The notes under the pieces were generated by a model. The model was not told where the DNA came from. It worked only from the letters and a program-made list of their open reading frames with translations, and ran no database searches. DNA of 64,000 nt from Oceanobacillus senegalensis (lineage in GTDB: Bacteria > Bacillota > Bacilli > Bacillales > Amphibacillaceae), in the NCBI RefSeq assembly GCF_900176885.1, contig NZ_LT839648.1, positions 3,248,328-3,312,327 on the forward strand, in the 5' to 3' direction. Within the stretch, counting starts at the first letter, position 1. Every line of letters begins with the position of its first letter. The translations under genes were made by a program, and so were the position numbers. Of this stretch, positions 8,467-17,883 are shown one piece after another.

Positions 8467-9543
8467 CTATACCTCCAATAATGATTTACTTGTTTCGCGA
8501 CGGATGACCGGAGCAACCTCTTTTGCAAGTAGTTCAATGGACCGTTCAACTTTATCAAAAGGAACACCACCTACATCCATTTGCAGCATAAAACGCCTAT
8601 GACCAAATATCTTATATTGATATAGTATCTTTTCAATAATCTCTTCTGGACTTCCAATGAACATCACACTTTGTGGTTCTGTCATTTTCTCAAAGGCTTT
8701 CCGAGTTATATTCGTTTCTATTCCTTTTTGTTTATTCATATACTCTGTATAGCCTGCATAATGTGGATAAAAATCATCTATGGCACTTTCTTTCGTATGA
8801 GCAATGTAACCATGTCCGGTTATTCCAATTGGCAATTCGGCTTTACTAAATCCTGCTGATTGCCCCTTATTTTGATAAGCTTCGACCAATGGTGCATATC
8901 TAGAGTGAGTTCCACCTATCATGGCAATTGTTAGGCCAAGACCATATTTCCCTGCCCTTTCAGCACTTACAGGGCTCCCTCCTACTCCAATCGAAATAGG
9001 AAGTTTCTTTTGATATGGACGTGGTGCAATTTCAGAATCATTTAATGGTGAACGAAATTTGCCATTCCAGGTGACTCGTTCATTTTCGTTTAATTCCATT
9101 AAAAGTTTTAAATGTTCTTCAAAAATTTCATCATAATCATCTAATCGGTACCCAAACAATGGAAAGGATTCCGTAAAGGCACCCCTTCCTGCTATAATCT
9201 CGGCACGCCCATTCGATATTAAATCTAAAGTGGAAAAGTCTTCGAATAACCTTACAGGATCAACCGTGTTTAGTACTGTTGTTGTACTGGTTATCTTAAT
9301 ATTCTTCGTAGCTTGTGCAATGGCAGACAATACCATTTGCGGATTAGAAACTGCATAATCAAGCCGATGATGTTCCCCAACTCCAAAAATATCTAATCCT
9401 AATTCATCGGCAAGTTTTGCAGCTTCTATAATTTCATATATCCGTTGTTTAGCACTGATTACCTCGCCAGTATAAGGGTTCGCTACCATATCTCCCAAGG
9501 TATAAATACCAATTTCAAATGAAGTTTCATGATGTGTAACCAT
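8467..9543 (-). CDS. luciferase-like (LLM) flavin-dependent monooxygenase
   Basis: A 358-residue TIM-barrel protein of the bacterial luciferase-like superfamily. Recognisable pieces are LGLDIFGVGEHHRLDYAVSNP near residue 49, KITSTTTVLNTVDPVRLFEDF near 83 and GRAEIIAGRGAFTESFPLFG near 114, where flavin and substrate bind in relatives. It should use FMNH2 supplied by a reductase; none is adjacent. It belongs to the group that resembles B. subtilis YddN-type proteins, whose substrates are unknown. It is next to catechol dioxygenase and in the same orientation, which suggests a role with aromatic or electrophilic compounds, but that is only context. Confidence 0.82.
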   Translation of the reverse strand: MVTHHETSFEIGIYTLGDMVANPYTGEVISAKQRIYEIIEAAKLADELGLDIFGVGEHHRLDYAVSNPQMVLSAIAQATKNIKITSTTTVLNTVDPVRLFEDFSTLDLISNGRAEIIAGRGAFTESFPLFGYRLDDYDEIFEEHLKLLMELNENERVTWNGKFRSPLNDSEIAPRPYQKKLPISIGVGGSPVSAERAGKYGLGLTIAMIGGTHSRYAPLVEAYQNKGQSAGFSKAELPIGITGHGYIAHTKESAIDDFYPHYAGYTEYMNKQKGIETNITRKAFEKMTEPQSVMFIGSPEEIIEKILYQYKIFGHRRFMLQMDVGGVPFDKVERSIELLAKEVAPVIRRETSKSLLEV

Positions 9544-9606
9544 TATCTTTTCTTCCCTTCAATTAAATGGGGTGGCTTTATTTACCATACCCTCTGTACC
9601 TTTATT

Positions 9607-10467
9607 TTAGCCTATCCTTAGCTGTATTACATTTCCTGAAGGATCCTCTGTAATAAAGCAACCTTGCCCTTCTCTAACAGAGGCACCTACTTGTTCTAAA
9701 TTTTTAATTACTTTTTTCCTTTTTTCTTCGTCAGGGAATATTAAAGTAAACCAATTCATTCCAACGCTATTTTTGGCTGGTGCTTTAGCTCCCACACCAT
9801 TCCATACATTTAAACCAATATGGTGATGATAGTTATTAGTAGAAGTGAAAAGTGCTCCTGGATACCTTGTTACAATATTAAACCCTAATCCATTCATATA
9901 AAACTTTTCCGTCTGCTCTAAATCAGCTACATGTAAATGGATATGACCCATTACTGTATCCTCCGGCATCCCCTGCCAATCTTTATTTGATTCTGCTAAT
10001 AGACTGTCTCCATCTAATGGAACGGTTGCCATTTCCACTTGGTTATCAATCCAATTCCATTCGGAAGCTGGTCTATCTCGATACACTTCAATCCCATTTC
10101 CGTCCGGATCATCAAAATATAATGCTTCACTCACATAATGATCAGAAGCCCCTAGACGAATTTGACGTCCTTTTGTTTGAATCAAGTGTTTTAAAAATGA
10201 AGAAAGATCCGCACGAGATGGCAGAAGAATAGCAAAATGATACAAACCAGTCGTTCTTCCCTCTTTCGGATAAACACCTTCTGGTTGTTCCAACGTTATA
10301 ATTGGTGTTTTCCCATCCGCTGTTAATACCGCCTTCTGATTCGTTTGCTCCAATACTTTAAATCCCATAAAATTGTGATAAAAATCGAGTGATTTCTCCA
10401 AATTGGTTACATTTATATTAACTTGCCCGACGTAAATCGACGGCTTTTGAAAGAATTTCTTTTCCAT
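9607..10467 (-). CDS. catE: catechol 2,3-dioxygenase, CatE-like
   Basis: A 286-residue protein with two vicinal-oxygen-chelate domains, close to the length of B. subtilis CatE (about 285). Candidate iron ligands are the histidine in YHFAILLP near residue 76 and, in the C-terminal domain, those in GHIHLHVADL near 176 and NYHHHIGLNVW near 220, with the final glutamate in ITEDPSGN near 272. It would open catechol rings next to the hydroxyls. The start at 10467 is preceded by AAAAGGGG at good spacing; a frame-matching ATG upstream (10494) has none. A TTACT-TTT-AGTAA palindrome at 10555-10567 lies upstream and may be its operator. Confidence 0.82.
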   Translation of the reverse strand: MEKKFFQKPSIYVGQVNINVTNLEKSLDFYHNFMGFKVLEQTNQKAVLTADGKTPIITLEQPEGVYPKEGRTTGLYHFAILLPSRADLSSFLKHLIQTKGRQIRLGASDHYVSEALYFDDPDGNGIEVYRDRPASEWNWIDNQVEMATVPLDGDSLLAESNKDWQGMPEDTVMGHIHLHVADLEQTEKFYMNGLGFNIVTRYPGALFTSTNNYHHHIGLNVWNGVGAKAPAKNSVGMNWFTLIFPDEEKRKKVIKNLEQVGASVREGQGCFITEDPSGNVIQLRIG

Positions 10468-10554
10468 TCTTATTACCCCTTTTCTTATTAGCATCTTATT
10501 TCTTTATATTTTTTATCCATTCCATTATATAATAAGTTATAATTATTTACCTGA

Positions 10555-10567
10555 TTACTTTTAGTAA
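10555..10567. promoter_or_regulatory. palindromic operator candidate between catE and the DUF3891 gene
   Basis: TTACTTTTAGTAA is a perfect 5-bp dyad around TTT, inside a wider AT-rich dyad (about 10535-10583). It is the only strong symmetry in the divergent region. In B. subtilis catDE is controlled by the quinone sensors YodB and CatR, which bind short dyads. That this is such a site is a guess from location and symmetry. Confidence 0.4.
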
Positions 10568-10703
10568 GTATAATTTATAACCATCATCATTGTCAATATC
10601 TAAAGGTCGTTTAGTTGATTATTCATGCAAAAAAGTGGGAAAATATAACTAACGGAAATCTAAAGTAAACATTATCGCATATACTTTATTAAGGGGGGAT
10701 CTC

Positions 10704-11477
10704 ATGATTGTAAGGGAAGAGAAAGATCATTTTGTCATGATTGAGCAAGACAATCATGCTATTCTATCTAGTGAAATCATGGCAAATTGGAAAGAGGATT
10801 TATTCCTAGGAAAAAAGAAAAAGGATTCTGTTCTATTTGCAATCAAGTACCATGACTATGGCTGGAAATACTTTGATAAACAACCATTTTGGAATGATCG
10901 GATTAAAGCACCTTACACCTTTTCCGACTTTCCTTTATCACCAAAAACAATTGTATATACACATGGTATTAATGAAGTTCAAAAACATGACCGTTATGCG
11001 GCTTTATTATGTAGTGAACACTATGCCCAATTTTTAGAAGACGAGCGTGCTGTAGATGCAAGGAGGTTTGTCCAACAAGAAAAAGAACGACAAAAGCAGA
11101 TATTATTGGAGCTTGGAGAAATAAATGAGAGCTTGTTTCAGTTCCATTATGGCTTATTAAAGTTCGGAGACGGCTTATCTCTATATCTTTGTATAAATGA
11201 GCCAGCAGTATCTCAAGAAAATGTTCATTCCTTTTTTCAGAAAGGCATAGAATTACCTACTCATTTACCAAGTTTGGATGAGACAAGGCTTTCCTTAGAT
11301 TGGTATGACAAACAAACTGTTTTTCTGGATCCTTTTCCATTTAAAACTTCTATAACAATCCGTATTCCACAAAAACGTATATTAAAGAAAGACATTCATG
11401 AGAAGGGACTTGTATCTAGCTATGAACAAGCTCCATATGAAGAAGTAGAGATTTATTTGAAGTCTAAAGCAATATAA
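10704..11477 (+). CDS. DUF3891-family protein
   Basis: A 257-residue soluble protein of the DUF3891 family, which is common in Bacillaceae and has no established function. Histidine and aspartate pairs in conserved settings are visible: EQDNHAILSSEIMANW near residue 14, KYHDYGWKYFD near 49, YTHGINEVQKHDRYAALL near 91 and FQFHYGLLKFGDGLSLYLC near 147. Their arrangement recalls metal-binding HD-type hydrolases, but this is a visual impression only. There is no signal peptide or membrane segment. It has a strong ribosome site (AAGGGGGGATC) and ends in a bidirectional terminator shared with the opposing MscS gene. Confidence 0.7.
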   Translation: MIVREEKDHFVMIEQDNHAILSSEIMANWKEDLFLGKKKKDSVLFAIKYHDYGWKYFDKQPFWNDRIKAPYTFSDFPLSPKTIVYTHGINEVQKHDRYAALLCSEHYAQFLEDERAVDARRFVQQEKERQKQILLELGEINESLFQFHYGLLKFGDGLSLYLCINEPAVSQENVHSFFQKGIELPTHLPSLDETRLSLDWYDKQTVFLDPFPFKTSITIRIPQKRILKKDIHEKGLVSSYEQAPYEEVEIYLKSKAI

Positions 11478-11480
11478 GAA

Positions 11481-11506
11481 AAAAGAAGCTTGAAGAAGCT
11501 TCTTTT
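11481..11506. terminator. bidirectional intrinsic terminator
   Basis: A perfect 11-bp stem (11481-11491 with 11496-11506) around GAAG, with A and T runs at the two edges. It serves the DUF3891 gene and overlaps the last codon of the converging MscS-family gene. Confidence 0.82.
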
Positions 11507-12599
11507 ATGACTGCTGTCTTATAGGAGTTTGATTATCACTCAAGTCATCCGACTCCACATATAATTTTCTAGCAGGACGAGCAAATTCTGCTCCCTCTTC
11601 GTTCACAATATCTAAAATCTTGAAATTTATTTCTTCTTTGACGTCTAGGTATTCACCCCAAACAGTCGTTTTCGTAAAGAAGTATAGAAGGATATCTAGA
11701 CTGCTGTCATTGTAATTATCGAATGAAACGAAGATGGTCTCCTGATGAATCTCTTCATGTGTTTTTAATACGTTTTCGATTCTTTGAACAATGGATTGTA
11801 TTTTTTCTTTCGGCGTTTCATAGGTTAAAGCTAAATTAAAAGTAATTCGGCGTTTTCCCATTTTACTCCAGTTGGTAATCGGTTCATTCGCCAATTGCGC
11901 ATTCGGCATAGACACCACTGCATCTGCAAAAGTTCGAATCTTTGTACTTCGAAATGTAATATCTTCTACTGTCCCTTCCACACTTGGTGTCAAAATCCAA
12001 TCACCTATGGTAAACGGCTTTTCGGAAATAATGACAATTCCACCGAGGAAATTGGCTAGTGCATCCTTTGCGGCTAAAGAAATAGCCAGTCCACCTAACC
12101 CCAAACCAGCAATAAACCCTTCAATATTATAATCAAATTCCTGAAGAATAACCGTTAATGCAATGGCAACAATAATAAATTGGAGGGTCCTGGATAGCAG
12201 TGGAATAAGAATTTCATCAATTTTTATATCCGTTTTATCATTTATTTTTCTGAATAACGTTGATGATTTGGATGATAATCTCACTAATCCCCATGCGATG
12301 AGAAAAATATACGAAGCACTCATGAAGCTTTCAAAACCTTCATTCGCATGGTTTAGATATGGATAATACCTAACTGCAATGTATAAACCGATAAGCGTAA
12401 ACATCCATTGAACCGGCTTTTCAAATGCCAGCAATAGATTAGATAGAAAATCAATTTTAGTCTTTCTCGCTAATCGGAGTATAATCGCAAATACGTACTT
12501 TGCAAACAATTTACGAAATAGAATAAACAACAGAAATATTCCAATTGCTATCCCTAGTTGTATTAAATGTTCATATGATATAAATAACTCCCACGTCAT
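11505..12599 (-). CDS. MscS-family mechanosensitive ion channel
   Basis: About 364 residues. Five hydrophobic segments (about residues 6-25, 60-78, 93-107, 130-147 and 155-182) precede the MscS core. The last has the glycine/alanine-rich pore helix GLGLGGLAISLAAKDALANF. The beta domain follows with the family pattern PFTIGDWILTPSVEGTVEDI and RSTKIRTFADAVVSMPN. It should open under membrane tension and release solutes after osmotic downshock. It resembles B. subtilis YhdY-type channels more than the shorter MscS. The ATG at 12599 is 11 nt from AGGAGG; a TTG at 12608 is too close to that site. Confidence 0.85.
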   Translation of the reverse strand: MTWELFISYEHLIQLGIAIGIFLLFILFRKLFAKYVFAIILRLARKTKIDFLSNLLLAFEKPVQWMFTLIGLYIAVRYYPYLNHANEGFESFMSASYIFLIAWGLVRLSSKSSTLFRKINDKTDIKIDEILIPLLSRTLQFIIVAIALTVILQEFDYNIEGFIAGLGLGGLAISLAAKDALANFLGGIVIISEKPFTIGDWILTPSVEGTVEDITFRSTKIRTFADAVVSMPNAQLANEPITNWSKMGKRRITFNLALTYETPKEKIQSIVQRIENVLKTHEEIHQETIFVSFDNYNDSSLDILLYFFTKTTVWGEYLDVKEEINFKILDIVNEEGAEFARPARKLYVESDDLSDNQTPIRQQS

Positions 12600-12786
12600 A
12601 AATTTCAAAACCTCCTACGAATTTCAGATAATATCATACCATAGATTACTTTTTTAAGTCATAATGAATCGTGCTTTTTTACCGCAGGACAGTAGTACCC
12701 CCACCTTGAAAATAGAGGAAAAACCTAGTTAATACCACACAACAAATACCCCTACCGATTAAGGTAGAGGTCATTACAAAAGGATT

Positions 12787-13914
12787 TTACCGGCTAATTC
12801 TAGCTTCTCTCTTTTGGAAATCTACATCCTTGTAGTATGCATTTTTCACTAAAATATTCGGACCAAGGCAATGTACTGCTGGGCAATGGCAGTTTAAACT
12901 TTTTGCCATTTTCGTTTCCATCCAACGATCATACGCTTCCGTTAATTTTGTATCTTGTATATTTCCTAATGAAGGCTCCTCGTCCCCAAAATCGGTTACA
13001 ATGACATCGCCTGTAAAAATATTAACATTCAATCTAGAACGTCCATCCGGATCATTACGAAGAGATACATTCCTTTCAGTGTATAAACGTTTCAATAAAT
13101 CTAAATCTTCTTGCTTACTATTACATGCGTAGAATGGGAGCGTACCAAATAACATCCACATGTCCTGGTTACGATGCTCTAGTAATCGATAAATGGCTGA
13201 GCGCATTTCATCTAGACTTAAGATTTCTAAATTACTTGCAAAATCGACAGGGTACATGGGGTGAATTTCGTGTCGGGCACACCCCATTTCGTTTACATGA
13301 TCATGAATTTGCTCTAAATAAGGATACGTACGTTTATTCAGCATCGTTTCAGCAGAGACCATTACCCCTTTACTAGAAAGTAGCTGCGAATTTTCAACCA
13401 TTCTCTCAAAATATTTTTTTCTACTTTCCAATGAAGGTTTCCGTTCCATTAATGCAAATCCGGTCTCCGCATATTCCTCCGGCGTACCCCAATTGTGGGA
13501 TATATGCAACACATCGGTATACGGAATAATTTGCTCATACCGATCATAAGGTAAGGTTAAATTTGAGTTAATTTGAGTTTTTACTCCTCTTTCATGAGCG
13601 TATTGTAATAATGGGAGAACATATTCTCGGACTGATTTCTTATTCATCATCGGTTCCCCACCAGTAATACTCAATGTACGAAGATTGGGTATTTCATCTA
13701 ATCGTTTAACTAAGAGATCCAATGGTAACCCCTGTGGGTCAACCGGCTGTAAAGTGTAACCAACTGCACAATGCGCACAACGCATATTACACATGACCGT
13801 TGTCGTAAATTCAATATTAGATAACGTCATTTCCCCAAACTCCTCGACATCCCTATATGCCTCCCACGGATCACTTGCAGGATTCATCACTTGGTTGTTA
13901 GTCGATGTTTTCAT
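12787..13914 (-). CDS. yfkAB: radical SAM protein, YfkAB type
   Basis: A 375-residue radical SAM protein. The cluster-binding motif is CNMRCAHC near residue 42, followed by the SAM-contacting TITGGEPM near 86. The C-terminus has further cysteines in NCHCPAVHC near 346, probably for a second iron-sulfur cluster. Length and features match the Bacillus protein known as YfkAB (radical SAM/CxCxxxxC), whose reaction is not known. It stands alone. The ribosome site is GAGAGGAG. A weak hairpin at 12748-12771 lies after the stop codon and may end the transcript, though its T run is poor. Confidence 0.85.
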   Translation of the reverse strand: MKTSTNNQVMNPASDPWEAYRDVEEFGEMTLSNIEFTTTVMCNMRCAHCAVGYTLQPVDPQGLPLDLLVKRLDEIPNLRTLSITGGEPMMNKKSVREYVLPLLQYAHERGVKTQINSNLTLPYDRYEQIIPYTDVLHISHNWGTPEEYAETGFALMERKPSLESRKKYFERMVENSQLLSSKGVMVSAETMLNKRTYPYLEQIHDHVNEMGCARHEIHPMYPVDFASNLEILSLDEMRSAIYRLLEHRNQDMWMLFGTLPFYACNSKQEDLDLLKRLYTERNVSLRNDPDGRSRLNVNIFTGDVIVTDFGDEEPSLGNIQDTKLTEAYDRWMETKMAKSLNCHCPAVHCLGPNILVKNAYYKDVDFQKREARISR

Positions 13915-14094
13915 AAAGTTATAATTCTCCTCTCTTTCAAAGACACTTCCCTTATTTTACCATTTTATTTCTATATACTTAAGATTATATCTATAACATT
14001 AATTAATCCCTCTCAACTGATTATTTTCGATAGTATTCGGTAACCCTAAATAATGTTTATTCGTCTTAAAATTTTAGAAAAGAGGAGATATACC

Positions 14095-15717
14095 ATGGCA
14101 AAAGAACCATCCAATAACAATGAAACAAATATCGAAAATGATGACACATTAACGACACGACAAGGTCACCCTGTAACTAATAACCAAAACATACGAACGG
14201 TGGGAAATAGAGGTCCAGCTACACTGGAAAATTACGACTTCATTGAGAAAATCAGTCATTTTGATCGTGAGAAAGTTCCAGAACGGATTGTTCATGCTCG
14301 CGGAGCTGGGGCCCATGGATATTTTGAAGCTTATGGAACTGCTGGTAATGAACCAATATCAAAATACACACGTGCAAAGCTATTTCAGGAAAAAGGAAAA
14401 CAAACACCAGTATTTGTTCGCTTTTCAACCGTTGTAAACGGTAAAGACTCACCTGAAACCGTCCGTGACCCTCGTGGTTTCGCGGTTAAATTCTACACAG
14501 AGGATGGAAACTGGGATTTAGTTGGCAACAATATCAAAATATTTTTCATCCGAGATGCGATGAAATTCCCAGATATGATTCATGCTTTTCGTCCTGATCC
14601 GGTAACCAACCTTCAAGATCCAGAACGTTTCTTTGACTTTTGCGCAAATTCACCAGAAAGCTTTCATATGGTAACATTTATATACTCACCTTGGGGAATT
14701 CCAGCAAACTATCGGATGATGCAAGGCTCCGGGGTTAATACCTACAAATGGGTTAACAAGGAAGGTAAGGCAGTTCTAGTGAAATATCATTGGGAACCAA
14801 AGCAGGGAATTAAGAATTTAACGGTTGAAGAAGCAGCAGAAATTCAAGCCAAAAACTTTAGTCACGCTACACAGGATTTATATGAAGCCATTGAACGTGG
14901 TGAATATCCAGAATGGGAATTATTTGTCCAAATCATGGAAGATGGACCACACCCTGAACTAGATTTTGACCCATTAGATGACACGAAGTTATGGCCAGAT
15001 GACCAATTTCCATGGTTGCCAGTGGGTAAATTGATCTTAAATAAGAATCCGGAAGACTTCCATACCGAAGTAGAACAATCAGCCTTTGGTACTGGGGTTC
15101 TTGTAGATGGTCTAGATTTCTCAGATGATAAAATGCTACAAGGAAGAACATTCTCTTATTCTGACACACAACGATACCGAGTTGGCGCAAACTATCTTCA
15201 AGTACCAATAAATGCGGCGAAAAAACGCGTAGCAACCAACCAGGAAGGCGGACAGCTACGTTATCAAACCGATAAAGCACCTGGCCAAAATCCTCATGTG
15301 AACTATGAACCATCTATTTTAGGTGGTTTGAAGGAAGCAGAGCAAACGGGGAAAGAATACACACCGAAAGTGGAAGGAAATCTTGTTCGTGAATCCATTG
15401 ACCGTAATGATAATACCAAACAAGCTGGTGAAACGTATCGTCGCTTTGAACAATGGGAAAAAGATGAATTAATTAAAAACCTCGTTAATGATTTATCCAT
15501 TTGTGATAAACGCATCCAAGATAAAATGATGGCACTAGCAGAAGAGGCTGATGAAGAATATGGTCGTAGATTAAGAGAAGGATTAGCAGATAAGAGTAAA
15601 ACGAACAGTGACATGAAGATGGAAGCAGGTGAAGAATTCCGTCCTCTTGGACAAAAGGATGCTCACCAAGCTGTTCAAGATGCTGTTGATAAAGGACATG
15701 ATGCAGAACCATACTAA
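14095..15717 (+). CDS. katX: catalase, spore-type KatX-like
   Basis: A 540-residue haem catalase (2 H2O2 to O2 and 2 H2O). The N-terminal pattern [20 protein letters not shown] is followed by the active-site region [17 protein letters not shown] (catalytic histidine near residue 60), [20 protein letters not shown], the distal asparagine region [20 protein letters not shown], and the haem-ligand tyrosine in [13 protein letters not shown] near 350. Length and the charged C-terminal extension (from about 490) fit B. subtilis KatX (about 547) better than vegetative KatA (about 483). KatX is made in the forespore and protects germinating spores; no sporulation promoter could be identified here with confidence. 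The start at 14095 follows AGAGGAGATATACC. Confidence 0.85.
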   Translation: MAKEPSNNNETNIENDDTLTTRQGHPVTNNQNIRTVGNRGPATLENYDFIEKISHFDREKVPERIVHARGAGAHGYFEAYGTAGNEPISKYTRAKLFQEKGKQTPVFVRFSTVVNGKDSPETVRDPRGFAVKFYTEDGNWDLVGNNIKIFFIRDAMKFPDMIHAFRPDPVTNLQDPERFFDFCANSPESFHMVTFIYSPWGIPANYRMMQGSGVNTYKWVNKEGKAVLVKYHWEPKQGIKNLTVEEAAEIQAKNFSHATQDLYEAIERGEYPEWELFVQIMEDGPHPELDFDPLDDTKLWPDDQFPWLPVGKLILNKNPEDFHTEVEQSAFGTGVLVDGLDFSDDKMLQGRTFSYSDTQRYRVGANYLQVPINAAKKRVATNQEGGQLRYQTDKAPGQNPHVNYEPSILGGLKEAEQTGKEYTPKVEGNLVRESIDRNDNTKQAGETYRRFEQWEKDELIKNLVNDLSICDKRIQDKMMALAEEADEEYGRRLREGLADKSKTNSDMKMEAGEEFRPLGQKDAHQAVQDAVDKGHDAEPY

Positions 15718-15725
15718 TATTAAAG

Positions 15726-15764
15726 ACCTCGGTGTATTCTCCAGTACCAACACCGAGGTTTTTC
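15726..15764. terminator. bidirectional terminator between katX and aroD
   Basis: A 10-bp perfect stem (15726-15735 with 15750-15759), a 14-nt loop, then TTTTTCTTATTT on the plus strand. It ends katX and lies next to the stop codon of the converging aroD gene. Confidence 0.85.
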
Positions 15765-16535
15765 TTATTTTTCCTTTACATTTTGGTGGATAAGCTTTAA
15801 TACGCTTTTTAACTCCTCGACACCTACTTGTCCTGGTGCAGAAGCTTTCTTGGCTGCACCAAATGTAATCGCAGAACCAAATATTTCTCCCGCTAGACGA
15901 CTGATTACGCCTTTTCCGGCCATAGCCATCGTGATAATTGGCTGTTTAGCATACTGATTTTTCATCTCATTCGTTGCTTCTAACAAGGTAAGAACATCCT
16001 TTTCATTCCTAGGCATGACAGCAATTTTAGGAATATCCGCACCCAAATCCTGAGCCTTCCTTAAACGAGATACAATCTCTTCCTTTGGAGGTGTCTTTTC
16101 AAAATCATGATTGGAAATAATAACCTTAACTTGATTATGTTGTGCCACTTTAATTAAATTTCTCATAACCTTCTCATCTATGAATAATTCAACATCTATC
16201 ATGTCCATACATTTAGTTTCTATCATTGCTTTATTCAGGGTTGCATAGTAATCTAATCCAACTTCCTTTTCTCCGCCCTCTTTTGCACTGCGGAAGGTAA
16301 AGAGAAGCGGAATTCCTCCCAATATTTCTCTAATTTGAACGGATGCATCTCTCACTGCTTCAACATTCTCTACATCTTGATAGAAATCTACTCGCCATTC
16401 AACTAAATCAATATCCATTTTAGAAAGATACTCAGCTTCTTCCCTTAATTCTTCATTTGTTTTGCCAACCATAGGTACACAGATTTTAGGCATTCCTTCC
16501 CCAATGGTGATATTTCTAACTGTCAATGAATGCAA
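15765..16535 (-). CDS. aroD: type I 3-dehydroquinate dehydratase
   Basis: About 256 residues, the usual size of the class I enzyme that dehydrates 3-dehydroquinate in the shikimate pathway. Key residues are visible: substrate-binding glutamate and arginine in DLVEWRVDF near 43-51, the catalytic histidine in ISNHDFEKTP near 140, the Schiff-base lysine in DIPKIAVMPRN near 167, and the substrate loop FGAAKKASAPGQ near 232. Type I is the form B. subtilis uses (called AroC there). The likely start is the TTG at 16535, 8 nt after AAAGGAG; a TTG at 16544 directly abuts that site. It is 29 nt after the trans-sulfuration gene and probably in one transcript with it. Confidence 0.9.
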   Translation of the reverse strand: MHSLTVRNITIGEGMPKICVPMVGKTNEELREEAEYLSKMDIDLVEWRVDFYQDVENVEAVRDASVQIREILGGIPLLFTFRSAKEGGEKEVGLDYYATLNKAMIETKCMDMIDVELFIDEKVMRNLIKVAQHNQVKVIISNHDFEKTPPKEEIVSRLRKAQDLGADIPKIAVMPRNEKDVLTLLEATNEMKNQYAKQPIITMAMAGKGVISRLAGEIFGSAITFGAAKKASAPGQVGVEELKSVLKLIHQNVKEK

Positions 16536-16564
16536 AAAAGCCAACTCCTTTTATACGATGCAAC

Positions 16565-17758
16565 TTATATTTCCTTCAATGCTAGTAAGACATCGCTTTT
16601 TAAATCATCTATATGCTCTAAACCTACTGAGAAGCGGACAAAATTTGATGGGATTCCAGCTGTTTTCATTTGTTCTTCACTCAATGCACCTTCCCACATT
16701 GCTGCTGTATGTACAACTAATGAATCAACACCACCTAAACTTACTGCATTTGTCGTCAAGTTTAGCTTCGATACAAATTTCTGTGTATCCACATAATCGC
16801 CTTTAACGGAAAAAGCAATAACAGCACCGAACCCCTTCATTTGTTGCTTTGCCAAATCATGCTGTGGATGACTTTCTAAACCAGGATAATACACTTTTTC
16901 AACCTGAGGCTGTTCTTCTAGATATTTCGCAAGTGCAAGTGCATTTGCATTAATCCGTTCCATTCTTAATGGAAGTGTCCTCAACCCGCGTAACAATAAC
17001 CATGCATCCATTGGAGATAAAACAGAACCAATGGAAAGATGTGTATCCCAAATTCTCTCAGCCAATTCATGATTCGTACAAACTACACCTGCAGTGAGGT
17101 CATGGTGTCCACCTAAATACTTCGTAGCACTATGAATAACGACATCCACCCCGAAATCATGGGGACGTTGATTAACAGGAGAAGCAAATGTATTATCTGC
17201 CACAACCAGAATTCCTCTTGATTTTGCTAAATTTACTACTGCTTCCAGATCTGTTACAACCAATGTTGGATTTGCCGGTGTTTCTACCATAATTATTTTT
17301 GTATTCGGCTGAATAGCCTTTTCAAAGGCAGAAATATCTGCTTGTTCTACAACGGTTGTCTCTACCCCAAACCTTGGAAGCATTTCATCCATAATTTTTG
17401 TTGTACTCATGTAATGTCTTGTTTGAGCAATAACATGGTCCCCTGCAGAAAGAAGAGATAAAAGCGTCGTTGATATCGCCCCCATACCTGAACCTGTTAC
17501 AAGAGCTGTTTCTGTCCCTTCTAATTCTGCCAAAATTGCATTTACGCGGTCATGTCCAGGATTCCCGTAGCGAGTATAATATCTTGAAGGGCGAGGTTTA
17601 CTAGCATTCTCCGCAAATTCAGCAGAGTCTTTTGCCATAAATGCCGAAGAATAATAGATTGCTGGAGATACTGCACCTTCCTTTTCCGCCCATTCCTTAT
17701 CTCCATGTAATACAAGTGTATCGTCTTTATAGCTGTCTTGGTTTCTATGATTATCCAT
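16565..17758 (-). CDS. trans-sulfuration PLP enzyme (cystathionine synthase/lyase family)
   Basis: About 397 residues of the Cys/Met metabolism PLP family. The PLP lysine is in HSATKYLGGHHDLTAG near 206; other marks are the PLP-contacting SRYYTRYGNPGHDRV near 64, GSGMGAIST near 93, and DNTFASPVNQRP near 187. The family includes cystathionine gamma-synthase, beta- and gamma-lyases, O-acetylhomoserine sulfhydrylase and methionine gamma-lyase, and sequence reading cannot choose between them. No S-box or T-box leader is visible upstream. It precedes aroD. The ATG at 17758 is preferred over a TTG at 17770 that touches the AAAGGAGA site. Confidence 0.82.
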   Translation of the reverse strand: MDNHRNQDSYKDDTLVLHGDKEWAEKEGAVSPAIYYSSAFMAKDSAEFAENASKPRPSRYYTRYGNPGHDRVNAILAELEGTETALVTGSGMGAISTTLLSLLSAGDHVIAQTRHYMSTTKIMDEMLPRFGVETTVVEQADISAFEKAIQPNTKIIMVETPANPTLVVTDLEAVVNLAKSRGILVVADNTFASPVNQRPHDFGVDVVIHSATKYLGGHHDLTAGVVCTNHELAERIWDTHLSIGSVLSPMDAWLLLRGLRTLPLRMERINANALALAKYLEEQPQVEKVYYPGLESHPQHDLAKQQMKGFGAVIAFSVKGDYVDTQKFVSKLNLTTNAVSLGGVDSLVVHTAAMWEGALSEEQMKTAGIPSNFVRFSVGLEHIDDLKSDVLLALKEI

Positions 17759-17883
17759 TGAAATTTCCAATCTCCTTTATCCATTGTCTACATTATTATT
17801 TCGTGAAATAGGTGTGTAAATCCTGCTAATTCATCCAATTATTCGACATTTTTTTCGTTCATCTTTATTTCATGCTACAGATT

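Noticed and set aside
13976-14094. Sigma-F, sigma-G or sigma-B promoter ahead of katX
   Set aside because: Partial matches can be forced (for example GTATT with an AATG-type -10), but none is good enough to report as a feature.
17759-17883. S-box or T-box leader ahead of the trans-sulfuration gene
   Set aside because: The space upstream is short and lacks the conserved aptamer or T-box sequence.
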